6,113 bases of DNA from Kiritimatiellia bacterium (GTDB lineage Bacteria; Verrucomicrobiota; Kiritimatiellia; UBA8416; SLMC01). Shown here in pieces: positions 4,491 through 6,113 of this stretch. Numbering within the stretch: the first letter of the stretch is position 1; each line of letters starts with the position of its first letter. The stretch spans positions 1-6,113 of the forward strand of contig SLMC01000179.1 in assembly GCA_007133745.1 (NCBI GenBank), given 5' to 3'. A program made the position numbers and the translations under genes. The notes beneath the pieces are model-generated. The model made no database searches and was not told where the DNA came from. It worked only from the letters and a program-made list of their open reading frames with translations.

Positions 4491-5975
4491 CTATCTCGGG
4501 CGCAACTCCAGATCGCGGCAGGCGACGCGGCCGGTAAAGGTTCCGCGAACATGAATTTGGACGGCACGCGTATGGGCGGGAACATCGAACGTGCGTTGGG
4601 CGACCATCCAGTTGTGTCGTCGCCGCAAGGTCGGGGGCGCGGTCAGAAACGGGTCGACCCATTGCCACGCATCGTCGTTCTCGCGTTCCAGCGACACGAC
4701 CATCCCGATGTTGCCGTCGAAGTCCGGCGCCATGAGGAACCCCCCGGAAACTTGCAGTCGCATGCCGGGCCGCACGGGGATGGGCGGACTGGACAGGGTG
4801 ATGTCGTCGCGCAAAGTGTCCGATTCCAGAATCAGGCGGAGCCCGCCGTTTTCATCCTCGTCCGGCACGGATTCGGCAAAAAAAGTTTGGGCGCGCTTGT
4901 CGCCCAGCCGCACGTGCCAGCCGGGAATCGGATCGAGATTCGAGCTTGCCGTTAGAGACGGCAACAGGCTGGCATCGGTCGTTGCGGCTGAGACATGTTC
5001 GGCCCATCCGGACGGGGGCGGGGCGACAACATCGAGCGCGCGCCGGGCATGGCGCCACCATGCGCCGCCTCCTGCGCCGCCGCCGATCAGCGTAACGCAC
5101 AGCGCCGCCGCCGTGAGCCGTTTCCAGCGTTTCGCCTGACGGCGCAAGGCCCGGACCTCCTGAACTTCCACCGTGTTCTGCACGCTTTGCTGCGGCGAGG
5201 TGGCAGGCGAGAAGTTCATGTGCTCGCGGACCGGCGCTTTGCCGACCCGCGGATCGTACGCGAGAAACGGACTGGCCGCCTCGGCAATGCCCGCCTCTTG
5301 AATCGCGGCGCGGTAGGCGTCGAGATCGAACGGGATGCGACGCCATTCGATCGCGCAGGTGTCGGTATCGTACAGGGCGTAGCATGCGCGCGCCTCGGCG
5401 TCGCGCGGCTGACCGACGGATCCGATGTTGACCAGGTAGCGCCGCTCGGGAAGCAGAGCGAAATCGGAGGGCGGCTCGCGGCGCATGGCGCGGTCGGCAT
5501 CCAGGATGAAGATGCCCGGCTCGTGCGTGTGACCGCAGAAGAGCAGCGGGTGCGGCACCGTCTGCCAGGATGCCAGCGCGTCGAGCGGTTCGAGGATGTA
5601 GTTGAAGGCGGCCGGCTTGGAAAAGTCGCCGTGCGTGCAGCGGAAGTCGCCCGCGTCGATCGACAGCGGCAACTGACGCAGAAACTTCATGGCGTTGTCG
5701 CCCAGTCGGCCCTGCGTCCATTCGATCACGGAACGGGCCGTATCGTTGAACAGATCGGGGTCGAGTTTGCCGGCGATAACGGCATCGTGATTGCCCAGCA
5801 CGATATAGTCCGCGTTGGCGTGCACGGATTCCAGGACTTCGGCCGGCTGCGGGCCGTAGCCGACGATATCGCCCAGGCACAGAATGGCGTCCGCGCCCAA
5901 GCTGCGAATGTCCAGCAAGGTCGCGTTCCAGGCCTGCCAGTTGGCGTGAATGTCGGAAACCAAAGCGAAACGCAT
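4491..5975 (-). CDS. Metallophosphoesterase with transmembrane helix and C-terminal beta-sandwich-like domain
   Basis: This 494-residue protein starts with a calcineurin-like phosphoesterase domain (about 1-245) whose dimetal site is complete: Asp8 and His10 (SDIHAN), Asp36 (GDIVGYGP), Asn62 and His63 (GNHD), His115 (THGD), and His149 and His151 (GHTHEPG). A family motif, NIGSVGQPRD (183-192), follows. This resembles the YfcE-like/Metallophos_2 group, which hydrolyses phosphodiesters or phosphomonoesters; the substrate is unknown. A basic, possibly helical stretch (about 262-286) leads to a single TM helix (about 287-307, Ala/Gly-rich). The rest (about 345-494) has the look of a carbohydrate-binding-type jelly roll: IPGWHV, then SPPIPVRPGMRLQVSGG, W-rich strands and a closing CRDLEL. 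The catalytic part is probably cytoplasmic and the C-terminal part outside. The start at 5975 is supported by GGGAGA (5985-5990 on the plus strand) nine bases away. It converges with the cupin gene. Confidence 0.9.
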   Translation of the reverse strand: MRFALVSDIHANWQAWNATLLDIRSLGADAILCLGDIVGYGPQPAEVLESVHANADYIVLGNHDAVIAGKLDPDLFNDTARSVIEWTQGRLGDNAMKFLRQLPLSIDAGDFRCTHGDFSKPAAFNYILEPLDALASWQTVPHPLLFCGHTHEPGIFILDADRAMRREPPSDFALLPERRYLVNIGSVGQPRDAEARACYALYDTDTCAIEWRRIPFDLDAYRAAIQEAGIAEAASPFLAYDPRVGKAPVREHMNFSPATSPQQSVQNTVEVQEVRALRRQAKRWKRLTAAALCVTLIGGGAGGGAWWRHARRALDVVAPPPSGWAEHVSAATTDASLLPSLTASSNLDPIPGWHVRLGDKRAQTFFAESVPDEDENGGLRLILESDTLRDDITLSSPPIPVRPGMRLQVSGGFLMAPDFDGNIGMVVSLERENDDAWQWVDPFLTAPPTLRRRHNWMVAQRTFDVPAHTRAVQIHVRGTFTGRVACRDLELRPR

Positions 5976-6113
5976 TAGGCATTGTCTCCCGAAAAAGCTT
6001 CTGCAACGTTCCAGCTTTCAAAGTAGCTGTATATGGATGGCCATGCAAGCTTTTGCACAGAGCCCTGTTCCCGGAAATCTTCGCCGCTTGCGCCACCCTG
6101 TACTCATGGCATC

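Noticed and set aside
4995..5978. Plus-strand open frame of 327 codons opposite the metallophosphoesterase gene
   Set aside because: The product is Arg/Val/Gly-biased with no recognisable domain and is antisense to a convincing gene.
6028..6033. Possible -10 box (TATACA on the minus strand) for the metallophosphoesterase gene
   Set aside because: No acceptable -35 hexamer is found 16-18 bases upstream, so the promoter cannot be supported.
4852..6096. Minus-strand open frame of 414 codons overlapping the metallophosphoesterase gene
   Set aside because: The +1 shifted frame gives an Arg/Ala-rich low-complexity product. The competing frame has a complete set of phosphoesterase motifs and a good ribosome site.

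Overview
The window looks like chromosomal DNA of a Gram-negative-type bacterium, roughly 60% GC by eye. It has strong Shine-Dalgarno sites, tightly packed genes and GC-rich intergenic repeats. The genus cannot be read from the sequence. A membrane-anchored PP2C/STAS/anti-sigma-kinase module, long imperfect CACGGAGACAC-type inverted repeats and a glycogen debranching enzyme suggest an uncultured lineage of the PVC, Hydrogenedentes or a similar group. That placement is a guess from general familiarity, not a search result.

Layout, left to right. (1) Positions 1-558 hold the 3' end of a glycogen debranching enzyme gene (GlgX/TreX type), cut by the window edge. (2) Positions 559-747 are an intergenic spacer with a long imperfect inverted repeat flanked by two T7 tracts. 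(3) Positions 748-3510 carry three same-strand genes: a STAS anti-anti-sigma protein (RsbV/SpoIIAA-like), an anti-sigma Ser kinase with an HATPase fold (RsbW-like), and a membrane sensor phosphatase with a Cache-like extracytoplasmic region, HAMP and SpoIIE-type PP2C domain (RsbU-like). The last two overlap by 11 nt. (4) Positions 3511-3779 are a spacer with an 8-bp inverted repeat and a doubtful 57-codon ORF. (5) Positions 3780-4118 encode a small single-domain cupin. (6) Positions 4119-4490 are a non-coding repeat region between convergent genes. It holds three direct copies of a ~63-bp GC-rich unit followed by a fourth, inverted and diverged copy. (7) Positions 4491-5975, on the minus strand, encode a metallophosphoesterase fused through a transmembrane helix to a C-terminal beta-sandwich-like domain. 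(8) Positions 5976-6113 are its upstream region.

The three-gene block should work as a partner switch. The sensor phosphatase detects something outside the cytoplasm and dephosphorylates the STAS protein on Ser57. The dephosphorylated STAS protein then binds the kinase and releases the kinase's target. No sigma factor or other target is encoded in the window, so the output is unknown. The cupin and metallophosphoesterase genes show no clear functional link to the switch. The points most worth following are the inverted-copy repeat array at the convergent gene junction, the unusual phosphoesterase-TM-beta-sandwich architecture, and the orphan partner switch.
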